Shown here in pieces: positions 8,275 to 15,232 of a DNA stretch of 36,120 bases. The notes below the pieces were generated by a model that was not told where the DNA came from, did not search any database, and was given only the letters and a program-made list of their open reading frames with translations. Every line of letters starts with the position of its first letter. Positions within the stretch are counted from its first letter, which is position 1. The DNA lies in assembly GCA_030018905.1 (NCBI GenBank), contig JASEHJ010000006.1:1-36120 (forward strand). The letters are read 5' to 3'. The stretch is from a bacterium (GTDB lineage: Bacteria > Sysuimicrobiota > Sysuimicrobiia > Sysuimicrobiales > Humicultoraceae). The position numbers and the translations under genes are program-made.

Positions 8275-9195
8275 CTACTTCAACACCATGATCCAGATCT
8301 CTCCGGGACCCCAGGTTCCACCAGTCCGGGTCTGCCGCACAAACGCGATCCTGGTCCCATCGGGGGAGAAGACAGGTGTGGTGTCGGAAATGTCCGGCCC
8401 TCTCGTAAGCTGCCTGGCCTTTGAATCAGGTACCATGCCCTCCAACACGTCTGCCACCCTCATCAACCAGAGGTGGTGGAAATCCCCTGTCTTGCGGGAT
8501 CGATAGACCACGTAGTTGCCGTCGAAGGACGCGGCAGGGCGAGAGTCGTTGGGACCGATGGTGGCCACGCGTGATTCTCGCGTGGCAACGTCCAGCACGC
8601 GGAGTTGCCCACGTCGATCGTAGATGATCCTCGTACCATCACCGAGGAACTGCGGGAACAGTTCGTCCTCGGGGCCCTCTGTCAGGCGGATAACGCCAGA
8701 TCCATCGGCGTTCATCAGGTAGAGGTCCCAGTTCCTGTTCTCCCGAACCGCGAAGGCGATTCTCTTGCCATCCGGCGACCACGAGGGATAGCCCGCAGCT
8801 TCGCCCAGGTCGGTCAACGACCGGGCGCCACTCCCATCGGCACTCATCACCCAGACCTGAGCCCTGCCGCGCACCGATCTCTGATACGCCATCTTGCTGC
8901 CATCAGGCGACCACGCGGGAAGCAGATTGTGCTCACCGGAGACTTGACCGGTTAGCCGCCTCGGATTGGAGCCGTCGGGCGCTATCGGCCAGATGTCGGT
9001 GTGCGGGGGATTGCTCACCCACGGGCGTCGGCCAAACGCAATGGATCGCCCGTCCGGCGCCCAGGCGAGAGACCAGGTGTCGTCACGATCTCGAAAGACC
9101 GCACGTGTCTCCCCCGGTTCTGGTAAGGTGGTCTGGCTGTAGAGAGGGACTGCAAGAATGACGGCCGCTGCCAGCGCAAGGACAAGCGTTCTCAT
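8275..9195 (-). CDS. exported TolB-type beta-propeller protein, 306 aa
   Basis: A signal peptide (about 1-20, LVLALAAAVILAVPLYSQ) is followed by tandem PD40/WD40-like blades. The hallmark WSPDG-[KS]-[RK]-[IM]-A repeats are LAWAPDGRSIAFG, PAWSPDGSKMAYQR, PSWSPDGKRIAFA and PVFSPDGTRIAFV. Blades are linked by [LV]M[NS]ADGSG turns. TolB-type propellers in the periplasm mediate protein-protein contacts. No separate TolB N-terminal domain is present and the gene is not beside tolA/Q/R or pal, so I do not call it tolB. Near-perfect Shine-Dalgarno GGAGGTGA lies 6 nt before the ATG. It is the fourth gene of the exported-protein run and probably works with the neighbouring TPR proteins (inference). Confidence 0.85.
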   Translation of the reverse strand: MRTLVLALAAAVILAVPLYSQTTLPEPGETRAVFRDRDDTWSLAWAPDGRSIAFGRRPWVSNPPHTDIWPIAPDGSNPRRLTGQVSGEHNLLPAWSPDGSKMAYQRSVRGRAQVWVMSADGSGARSLTDLGEAAGYPSWSPDGKRIAFAVRENRNWDLYLMNADGSGVIRLTEGPEDELFPQFLGDGTRIIYDRRGQLRVLDVATRESRVATIGPNDSRPAASFDGNYVVYRSRKTGDFHHLWLMRVADVLEGMVPDSKARQLTRGPDISDTTPVFSPDGTRIAFVRQTRTGGTWGPGEIWIMVLK

Positions 9196-9273
9196 CGAGT
9201 CTCACCTCCCTTTTCTGTGAACCTGCCCTGCCCATCGCATGAAGGGCGGTAGGGTCAAAGAGGTGTTTGCCAC

Positions 9274-10227
9274 CTACTCCCCCAGCCGTACCATTGTCGC
9301 TCGAGATGTGCCGCCCAATTCATATGTGGCACCGAGCGTGTCGTTCTGGGCTCTGCGGTAGGTTACGGATGCCGTGGCGGGGAGCCGGCCCTGGAGCTCC
9401 GCGCCCACGAACTGCCCGCTCGCGCGCACCCAGCCCGGGCGGCGAATGTCCCATTGCGGAGCCGTTCCCCACGCGTACACAAACCTCGCACCGGGAGGCG
9501 TGATCTCCTCGATGATGAAGACATGATCCAGAACCCCGTCCCAGACCCCGACCCATCTGCCAGAGAACGCCGCCAGATCCGGGGGAACCGTCGGCCCGGG
9601 AGGGACGACACGGACGTCGGTTGGGAGCGGGACGCCTGATGCAGCCGCGGAGGGCCTCGCCCGTACCGCTCGTTCACATGCGGCCCAGGCACCTGGTGTC
9701 TCGACGCCGATTTCGAAGATCTTCCGGTTGGCTTCGTCAATTCGTACGAGCAGCCCCGGACAGTTGATCTGGCGAATTCGAACCTCAATTGCTCCGTGTC
9801 GACTCGTCCACTCTCCTCCTGTTCCCGCTGGACGCCCTAGCAGCCTGAGCGCGTCGGTTTCGTCAGTACCTATCCCGATCCCCTCAACGGTCTTGTACTT
9901 GATGATCTCGGAATCAGTCTCAGGATGCTCAAGCATCCTGGTTACCACTGCCGCAAGGACAAGCCCGTCGGTCTTGCAGGAATGCAGTTTCACGTTCGGT
10001 CCCGAATAGAAGTCGGTGTTTATGAAAGGCAGGCCGCCACGCATGAGGCGCCTATCTTGCCGCGTGTTGATTCCTAGGTTGAACGCGTCAAGCGGCTTGC
10101 CCAGTTCGAACCTGCCAAGCCGCTGCCCGGGTATTGTGCGGTAGTCGGCTTCCTGGGCTAGACTCAGCGACGCTCCCTGCAGAGATGACATGAGAATGGC
10201 TATCACGACACCTATAGCCGTCTTCAT
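9274..10227 (-). CDS. exported two-domain protein of unknown function, 317 aa
   Basis: I do not recognise a named family. The start is the ATG with AAGGAGGGG just upstream, not the codon 30 nt earlier that extends the frame. After a signal peptide (about 1-25, ending SLSLAQ), residues 27-175 carry the motif IPGQRLGRFELG and a KYKTVEGIGIG...LLGRPAG segment. These are shared with the 197-residue protein at 5699-6292. A low-complexity linker follows. The C-terminal about 100 residues (FSGRWVGVWDG onward, with FVYAWG and ATYELGG strands) look like a small lipocalin-like beta barrel ligand-binding domain; this fold guess rests on pattern only. The upstream gene stops 38 nt before the start. Confidence 0.7.
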   Translation of the reverse strand: MKTAIGVVIAILMSSLQGASLSLAQEADYRTIPGQRLGRFELGKPLDAFNLGINTRQDRRLMRGGLPFINTDFYSGPNVKLHSCKTDGLVLAAVVTRMLEHPETDSEIIKYKTVEGIGIGTDETDALRLLGRPAGTGGEWTSRHGAIEVRIRQINCPGLLVRIDEANRKIFEIGVETPGAWAACERAVRARPSAAASGVPLPTDVRVVPPGPTVPPDLAAFSGRWVGVWDGVLDHVFIIEEITPPGARFVYAWGTAPQWDIRRPGWVRASGQFVGAELQGRLPATASVTYRRAQNDTLGATYELGGTSRATMVRLGE

Positions 10228-10265
10228 ATCGATCCCCTCCTTCATACGCTTATCCAAGAACTTGC

Positions 10266-11483
10266 CTACGGCACCTCCAGACGTACCGTGACAGGATCAG
10301 TGCTCCCGACCGAGACGCGGAGCGGTGTGCCGACCCGTCGGGGATCCCTCCAGGCCCGCACCAGCACAGGGCCCAGCGGGACCCGGATCCTGAACGCCCC
10401 CCCAGGAGCATGGACCGGCTTCCCCCACATCATCCACTCCTCAAAGCGGACCGCAGAGACCGCCGTGACCCAGGCATCGGCCACCGGCCGCCCGTTGGGG
10501 TCCACGACGGTACCCACAAGTGTCCCCGAGTTGACCACGAAGCGGATATCTGCAAACGCTGCGGAGCCGGCCGCCGCGAAGGTGCGGACCGCCGTCGGGA
10601 CCGCCGTCCCGCCCGGCCGCCAGGCGAAGACCGCCACCGGCGTGCCCGGGGGAAGCGGCGCAAGGATGCTGTAAGTCTGATTGGCCCTGGCCTGGGTCGT
10701 GGCGATGATGCGGTGCTGGCCGCCGCTTTCGATCGCGTACAACCCCACCGTCGTCAGGGAGAACGCCGGCCCGAGCCGCTCCGTAATCAGTCCCGCCTCA
10801 AAGACGAGTCCTACGGCTCCGGCCAGGGTCCGGAAGTCCACTTCCAATGCGACCTCGGATTCCTGGCCCTGCTCGACCACGACGTCCCGGGCGGCGATCC
10901 CTGAGGGGACCTCGAGGAGGCCGACGCGCCAGCGTCCGGGAGGAACGGCCAGCGAGAACGACCTGTCCTCTGCGAGCGGCGCGACCGCAACGGGCCGAGT
11001 GCCGTCTGCCGCCTCGCTGGAATACGCTGCTGCGGACAACACTGCGAGCGCTGTGGGTGGGTCCGAGTGGAACCGCACGGTCCCTTTGATCCGGGCAGAC
11101 CGCGGCAGCGCCCGGAATTCCATAACCCTGCTCTCTCCCACCCGGACCGTGACACTCCTGACAGGCGGTATGACGACCAGGTCCGCATGCAGGATCGCGA
11201 TCTCCCAGGTGCCCGGGGTGACGCTCAGGCGCACCTGCCCGGCCGCATCTGTGGTCCCGGCATGCCAGTCGCCTCCGACTGCCACGACCTCCGCGCCGGC
11301 CACCGGGCGGGCGGCCGAGTCCCGCACTGTAACTGCGATCTCGCCCGACCGGTCCTGGGCCGTCACCCCGCCGGCGGCGACCAGGGCCGCGCAGAGGATC
11401 CAGAGGGCGAGGGCAGCCGCGCGGCACCCACTCCTCTTCATCCTCGCATCGCAGCAGTTCTCGTGTGTTCTCAGGTCACGCAT
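10266..11483 (-). CDS. exported protein with carboxypeptidase-regulatory-like domains, about 405 aa
   Basis: A signal peptide (core AAALALWILCAALVAAGGVTA) is followed by repeated Ig/transthyretin-like beta-sandwich modules of the carboxypeptidase regulatory-like (CarboxypepD_reg) type. These include EIAVTVRDSAARPVAGAEVV, GTVRFHSDPP and GTLVGTVVDPNGRPVADAWV; the GxVxDxxGxPVxxAxV pattern is the family signature. Such modules occur in secreted and outer-membrane-associated proteins as binding or structural domains. No peptidase domain is present. The ATG at 11483 has GGATGTGA 5 nt upstream. A second ATG at 11441, right at the signal-peptide core, is an alternative. The gene follows the 297-residue TPR gene almost directly, so it is in the same operon. 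Confidence 0.75.
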   Translation of the reverse strand: MRDLRTHENCCDARMKRSGCRAAALALWILCAALVAAGGVTAQDRSGEIAVTVRDSAARPVAGAEVVAVGGDWHAGTTDAAGQVRLSVTPGTWEIAILHADLVVIPPVRSVTVRVGESRVMEFRALPRSARIKGTVRFHSDPPTALAVLSAAAYSSEAADGTRPVAVAPLAEDRSFSLAVPPGRWRVGLLEVPSGIAARDVVVEQGQESEVALEVDFRTLAGAVGLVFEAGLITERLGPAFSLTTVGLYAIESGGQHRIIATTQARANQTYSILAPLPPGTPVAVFAWRPGGTAVPTAVRTFAAAGSAAFADIRFVVNSGTLVGTVVDPNGRPVADAWVTAVSAVRFEEWMMWGKPVHAPGGAFRIRVPLGPVLVRAWRDPRRVGTPLRVSVGSTDPVTVRLEVP

Positions 11484-11504
11484 GATGTTCACATCCGTGC
11501 ACAA

Positions 11505-12398
11505 TCAGAAACGCGGGATCTGCAGCAGCAGATACCTAGCCTCCTCCGCGTAGGCCCCAGCAGGGTCGAGCCTCACGCAGGTTTCCAGCGCACGCCGCGC
11601 CGCAGCGAAGTACTCTCGGATCAACTCCGCGTTCCGACTGGCGCGTGCCAGCTTCAGGTGAACCACGCCGAGCCAGTAGTATGGCTCTGCCCAGTTTGGC
11701 CGAGCCGCAACAATCACCCTAAGTTCTCGCAGCGGGCCGAGCACATCGTCGCGGCGAATCAGAACCCGAGCGAGGCGCAGCCTGGATTCCTGATCGTCGG
11801 GGCTCACTGCGAGGTGGCCCCAGTACGCGAGAATCAGGGCCTGATCGATGAACCGAGCGAGGTTTTCTCTCTCGAAGAGCGTCGGCCGGGCCGAGAGTTC
11901 CACCGCGGCGGCCTCCTCGAGGGTGCGGGCAGCGGCATGGTGCTCGCCAAGATCGTGCAGACACTTGCCTACGAAATACAGGACAGTCGCCTGTTCTTCA
12001 GCCGGGAAGCTCACGCCGGCCAGGGCCTCTCGCCCCTCGGTCACGGCATCGCGGCAGCGCTCCCAGTAGAACAACCCGGCGATCAGCCACAGCCGGATCT
12101 CGGGATGCCCCGGTGCCCGGCGCTTCGCGCCCTGGAGCAGATCCACCGCAGACCGGTACTCCATGATGTTCACCCAGAGGCGCCCGAGCACCAGATAGGC
12201 CTCGAGCATCGCCGGGTCGGCCTCGATGGCCTTGAGGTAGAGGTCAATGGCCTTCTGCGCGTCACCCTCGGACTGCGCCTGACGGGCTTGGTCGAAGAGC
12301 TGTTGGGCCTGGGGAACAGTTGACTGAGAAAGAGCCGGGCCGGTAACCAGCAGTACCGCCCAGATCGGAAGCAGTACCCAGACCACCGGACGCTGCAT
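11505..12398 (-). CDS. exported TPR-repeat protein, 297 aa
   Basis: First gene of the seven-gene run of exported proteins. A signal peptide (about 1-25, VVWVLLPIWAVLLVTGPALSQ) precedes TPR units. These include AQQLFDQARQAQSEGDAQKA, AIDLYLKAIEADPAMLEAYL, the HPEIRLWLIAGLFYWERCRDAV unit and the C-terminal AEPYYWLGVVHLKLA. It is a scaffold-type protein with no catalytic motif. No Shine-Dalgarno is seen before the ATG. A -10-like CACAAT (plus strand 12411-12416) lies 12 nt upstream, so the operon may start with a very short leader, though this box is weak. It lies 57 nt downstream of the anti-sigma gene, so read-through from the ECF promoter is also possible. Confidence 0.8.
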   Translation of the reverse strand: MQRPVVWVLLPIWAVLLVTGPALSQSTVPQAQQLFDQARQAQSEGDAQKAIDLYLKAIEADPAMLEAYLVLGRLWVNIMEYRSAVDLLQGAKRRAPGHPEIRLWLIAGLFYWERCRDAVTEGREALAGVSFPAEEQATVLYFVGKCLHDLGEHHAAARTLEEAAAVELSARPTLFERENLARFIDQALILAYWGHLAVSPDDQESRLRLARVLIRRDDVLGPLRELRVIVAARPNWAEPYYWLGVVHLKLARASRNAELIREYFAAARRALETCVRLDPAGAYAEEARYLLLQIPRF

Positions 12399-12455
12399 GG
12401 GCGGTACCCCATTGTGACCGAGGAGGCCGTACTGCGATGGGTGTTCTACGCGCGC

Positions 12456-13643
12456 TCAGGAAATCCTATCGGCCCGGCGGGAGCCTCGGCGCAGCAGCCA
12501 CAACGCCAGCGCAACGATCAGCACCACCGGCAGCAGCGAGGCCGCAAGCGCTGCCAGCGATTCGGCGGCGCCCAGCATCTGCCGGATCGTGTTCAAGAAT
12601 GCCGTCTTGACGCGCTCCAGCGTCCGATTGATGTCCCAGAACCCACCCGGCGCCTTCTTCGGCTTCTGACTCACCTCGGCCTGCACCGTGGCCAGATCCA
12701 CCTTGTTGGCCAGGAAGCGCAGGCGGCCGGTCAGGCGCTCGATCTCGCCGCGTACCCGTGCCACCTCGCCCTCGATGGCCAGCAGGTCGGGGATCTTGGT
12801 GGCGCGGTCCATAAACGCCAGCAGCCGTGCCTCCTGGCGCGCCAGGTTGCGCACGCGGGCTTCCAGGTCAATGAATTCCTCGGTTACGTCCTGGCCGCTG
12901 ATCTGCCGGCGCTGCACGGTGCCCAGCTTCTCGACCTGCGCCACCACCTCGCTGAATCGGGCTGCCGGCACGCGCAGGACGAACGTGCCGCGGGGTACGC
13001 CGTCTTCATCCGAGAACGAGGAGTCGGCCACAAACCCGCCGGCGCCTTCCGCGATGGCCAACAGGCGGCTGGCAGTCGCGTCGAACCGCTCGACCTCGAT
13101 CGCCATCTGACCGGTCCGGATCACCCGGCGCACGAAAGCCGCTTCACCGGGCACCGCACCCGGAGGAACCGCCTGCACCGCGGTACGCGCACCCTCGCCG
13201 ACCTTCGAGACGTCCAGCGTGAGCTCCGGCATCTTAACCCGCGCGGCGAAGAAGCCGTAAGGCACGGTATCGCGCAGCAGGTTGACCGCGAAGATCCCCA
13301 CCATGACCACAGCCGCAGCAGCGGCCGCGGTCCGCCAGGACCACCGGATCCCCGGCCCGGACCCGCTCCTCCACGGCAGTGCCGCGCGCAGGCGCGTCCA
13401 CGGTGAGTGCTGCGTTGCCTGGGCGAGCCGCTCGATCCGGCGGCGCACCTCGGCGGCAAATCCCTCAGGTGCCTGCATCGGTTCCACCTCCTGGAGCAGG
13501 GTAACGGTCGTGCGCAGTTGCGCCAGTTCCTCGCGGCAGGAGGAGCAGCCTTCAAGGTGCGCCTCCACCTGTACAACCTCATGGTCAGGCAGCGCGGCGT
13601 CAAGGAACGCCGAGAGTCGGGTGCGTGCTTCCTCGTGGGTCAT
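12456..13643 (-). CDS. transmembrane anti-sigma factor with ZAS zinc finger and DUF4349 domain
   Basis: Probable membrane-bound inhibitor of the ECF sigma factor encoded just upstream. The ATG follows the sigma stop by 7 nt, with GTGAGG 5-6 nt before it. The N-terminal ZAS/zf-HC2 domain keeps a ChrR-like ligand set: His3, His29, Cys33 and Cys36 (AHLEGCSSC). A transmembrane helix follows at about 103-122 (AAAAAAVVMVGIFAVNLL). The extracytoplasmic part has the DUF4349 pattern (IRTGQMAIEVERFD, FVADSS, GTFVLRVPAARF) and a predicted coiled coil (VRNLARQEARLLAFM, EGEVARVRGEIERL). A C-terminal helix (LPVVLIVALALWLL) and a basic tail end the protein. The domain outside the membrane probably senses an envelope signal; what it senses is not visible. 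395 aa. Confidence 0.88.
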   Translation of the reverse strand: MTHEEARTRLSAFLDAALPDHEVVQVEAHLEGCSSCREELAQLRTTVTLLQEVEPMQAPEGFAAEVRRRIERLAQATQHSPWTRLRAALPWRSGSGPGIRWSWRTAAAAAAVVMVGIFAVNLLRDTVPYGFFAARVKMPELTLDVSKVGEGARTAVQAVPPGAVPGEAAFVRRVIRTGQMAIEVERFDATASRLLAIAEGAGGFVADSSFSDEDGVPRGTFVLRVPAARFSEVVAQVEKLGTVQRRQISGQDVTEEFIDLEARVRNLARQEARLLAFMDRATKIPDLLAIEGEVARVRGEIERLTGRLRFLANKVDLATVQAEVSQKPKKAPGGFWDINRTLERVKTAFLNTIRQMLGAAESLAALAASLLPVVLIVALALWLLRRGSRRADRIS

Positions 13644-13650
13644 CGGTCCC

Positions 13651-14196
13651 TCACCCTTCAGCACCGACAAGATCCGTCAACTGCGCGCGCATGGCCTCAC
13701 GGCCCCGGGCCAGGCGCGACCGCACCGTCCCCAACGGAACTTGAAGGATGTGTGCGATCTCGCCGTAGGCCAACCCCTGCAGGTCGCGCAGCACGACGGC
13801 GGTGCGATACTCCACCGTCAGATGGCTCAGCGCGGCGTGCACGCGCCGGGTGACCTCCCGGCGGTTCGCCGCGGCTTCTGGATCGTCGCTCGCCCGGTAC
13901 TCGGCGCTCAGTTCCACCGGCGGAGATGCCGGCCGTCTGCGCACGAGATCGAGCGCCGCGTTCGTGGCGATACGGTACAGCCAGGTCGAGAACGCGGCGT
14001 CCTCGCGATACCGGGGCAGGGCCTGGTAGGCGCGCACGAAGGCATCCTGCGCGGCATCGGAGGCATCCTCGCGGTTCCCGGTGATCCGGTAGGCTAGGTT
14101 GTAGATCCGGTCCTGGTGTAGGCGAACCAGCAGATCGAACGCTTCGATCTCTCCGGCGCGGGAGCGGTTGATCAGATCGCGTTCGTCGAAGGTCAC
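13651..14196 (-). CDS. ECF-type RNA polymerase sigma factor
   Basis: A group 4 (RpoE-like) sigma factor of 181 residues. Region 2 is at about 20-90 (AFDLLVRLHQDRIYNLAYRI, DASDAAQDAFVRAYQAL, FSTWLYRIATNAALDLVRRR). Region 4 is at about 115-170 (ALSHLTVEYRTAVVLRDLQG, YGEIAHILQVPLGTVRSRLA) and carries the helix-turn-helix that reads the -35. It lacks regions 1 and 3, as expected for the class. The start is GTG with GAGGAG about 7 nt upstream. The anti-sigma gene follows in the same unit. A GGAAC-N16-CGTC promoter directly in front fits autoregulation. The regulon cannot be read here, but the exported-protein cluster begins right after the anti-sigma gene. Confidence 0.93.
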   Translation of the reverse strand: MTFDERDLINRSRAGEIEAFDLLVRLHQDRIYNLAYRITGNREDASDAAQDAFVRAYQALPRYREDAAFSTWLYRIATNAALDLVRRRPASPPVELSAEYRASDDPEAAANRREVTRRVHAALSHLTVEYRTAVVLRDLQGLAYGEIAHILQVPLGTVRSRLARGREAMRAQLTDLVGAEG

Positions 14197-14227
14197 CCAG
14201 GTCTCCTCGCATTCACCCTGTCAACCG

Positions 14228-14255
14228 TTAGACGAGGCCGCGAGGGAAAAGTTCC
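14228..14255 (-). promoter_or_regulatory. ECF-type promoter of the sigma/anti-sigma operon
   Basis: On the minus strand GGAAC (14251-14255) and CGTC (14231-14234) are separated by exactly 16 nt, with TAA after the CGTC. This is the classic ECF sigma promoter layout. It ends about 32 nt before the sigma GTG, so the sigma factor probably transcribes its own operon. Confidence 0.65.
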
Positions 14256-14280
14256 AGGCCGCGCGGGGAGGAAATCACGC

Positions 14281-14367
14281 TGGTGCCGGGGGCGGGACTT
14301 GAACCCGCAAGGGGTTTCCCCCAACGGCTTTTGAGGCCGTCGTGTCTGCCTGTTTCACCACCCCGGC
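14281..14367 (-). tRNA. tRNA-Leu, anticodon CAA (reads UUG)
   Basis: Found by hand folding of the minus strand. The acceptor arm GCCGGGG pairs with CCCCGGC. The anticodon stem ACGGC/GCCGT encloses loop CTCAAAA, giving anticodon CAA. The variable arm is long (GGGG-GAAA-CCCC), as in type II tRNAs such as Leu. The T arm is GCGGG-TTCAAGT-CCCGC. The 3' CCA is encoded, after discriminator A. Length is 87 nt. It has its own promoter upstream and stands between dnaE/DUF881 and the ECF sigma gene. Confidence 0.95.
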
Positions 14368-14396
14368 GCACACCGACCGTGCAACAACCAATAGGA

Positions 14397-14426
14397 ATCA
14401 TAGCATCTCGGTCGGGCGACGTTCAA
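14397..14426 (-). promoter_or_regulatory. promoter of tRNA-Leu
   Basis: On the minus strand TTGAAC (-35, 14421-14426) and TATGAT (-10, 14397-14402) are 18 nt apart, with TGC in front of the -10 (extended -10). The expected start is about 22 nt before the mature tRNA 5' end. This is the best housekeeping-type promoter in the window. Confidence 0.6.
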
Positions 14427-14449
14427 TTCGACGAACGCTTCATGGGTGA

Positions 14450-14488
14450 GCCGCCGCCCGGCACCATGGCGCACTGCCGCCGCCCGGC
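14450..14488. repeat. 13-bp direct repeat downstream of the DUF881 gene
   Basis: GCCGCCGCCCGGC occurs at 14450-14462 and again at 14476-14488, separated by 13 bp. It lies between the DUF881 stop and the tRNA promoter. No terminator hairpin with a T-run was found here. Confidence 0.45.
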
Positions 14489-14491
14489 CCG

Positions 14492-15232
14492 CTACTCTGT
14501 GGGCCTGGAATGCTCGAACTTGGGAGCGCCCCTGTAGGCCGGTACGGTGAGGTCGCCCTGCCGGCTGATCGTAATGCCCAACCCCAGGGCCCGCAGGCCT
14601 TCCACGAGCCCACCGCGGATATTGAGCGCGGCTTCCAGCGTGGCGGGGTCGCCCAACGCCACGATCGTGAACGGGCCTGTGAGCCGCGCCAGGTCCACCA
14701 CCACTGTCCCTGCGACCTGGCCGAAACCGGTGGTGGCGGTCACCCGCTGACCGTTCACGGCAACGGCTTCCACGCCGGCGGCCCACAGTTCGTTGATGAC
14801 GCTAACCAGGTCCTGGTAGGTTACCACGACCGGGCTACTGCCCGCCGGGTTGCTCTTGGCATCCTCCAGGCGCACGACGATCCCCGGTCCCTTCATCGGC
14901 TTCAGCCCTGCGAGCACGCGGAGGCTCTCCAGTTCCTTGCTCATCGCCGCCGTCAGGGTACGACCCTCTGCGGTGGCCTGCTCGTACTCCGCCAGGCGCC
15001 GCTGTATCTCGCCGACCTTCCGCTCCAGCGCCAACCGTACCTCACGCTCCTGCCGCAACAGCGTCGCCAGAGCGTACACGTTGCGGGTGGGCACCTCCGG
15101 CTGTGCGCTCAGAAGCCTGCTGGCCCGGAACTGAACCACGAACAGGAACCCGATTCCCAACAGCACCGCCGCCGCCGCGACCTGCGGACCGCTAACACGC
15201 CCACGGGGTCGCGCGCTCATTCCGGAACCCAT
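14492..15232 (-). CDS. DUF881 family membrane-anchored protein
   Basis: A YlxW/YlxX-like DUF881 protein of 246 residues. A short cytoplasmic N-terminus is followed by one transmembrane helix (about 17-33, AAAAVLLGIGFLFVVQFRA) and a coiled coil (about 55-90, RQEREVRLALERKVGEIQRR). The DUF881 core comes next: GPGIVVRLEDAK, VVTYQDLVSVINELWAAGVEAVAVNGQR and ALNIRGGLVEGLRALGLGI. The family is known from Bacillota and Actinomycetota, often near division or sporulation genes; its biochemical role is not established. The gene starts inside the end of dnaE. An alternative ATG at 15220 overlaps the dnaE stop as ATGA and is equally likely. Translation is thus coupled to dnaE. Confidence 0.88.
   Translation of the reverse strand: MGSGMSARPRGRVSGPQVAAAAVLLGIGFLFVVQFRASRLLSAQPEVPTRNVYALATLLRQEREVRLALERKVGEIQRRLAEYEQATAEGRTLTAAMSKELESLRVLAGLKPMKGPGIVVRLEDAKSNPAGSSPVVVTYQDLVSVINELWAAGVEAVAVNGQRVTATTGFGQVAGTVVVDLARLTGPFTIVALGDPATLEAALNIRGGLVEGLRALGLGITISRQGDLTVPAYRGAPKFEHSRPTE

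Noticed and set aside
8275-9195. Calling the propeller protein TolB of the Tol-Pal system
   Set aside because: It has only PD40 blades, lacks the TolB N-terminal domain, and no tolQ/R/A or pal gene is nearby.
11067-12323. Long plus-strand open frame (418 codons) opposite two exported-protein genes
   Set aside because: It mirrors the minus-strand genes, has no signal peptide, domain pattern or ribosome binding site, and is expected by chance in GC-rich coding DNA.
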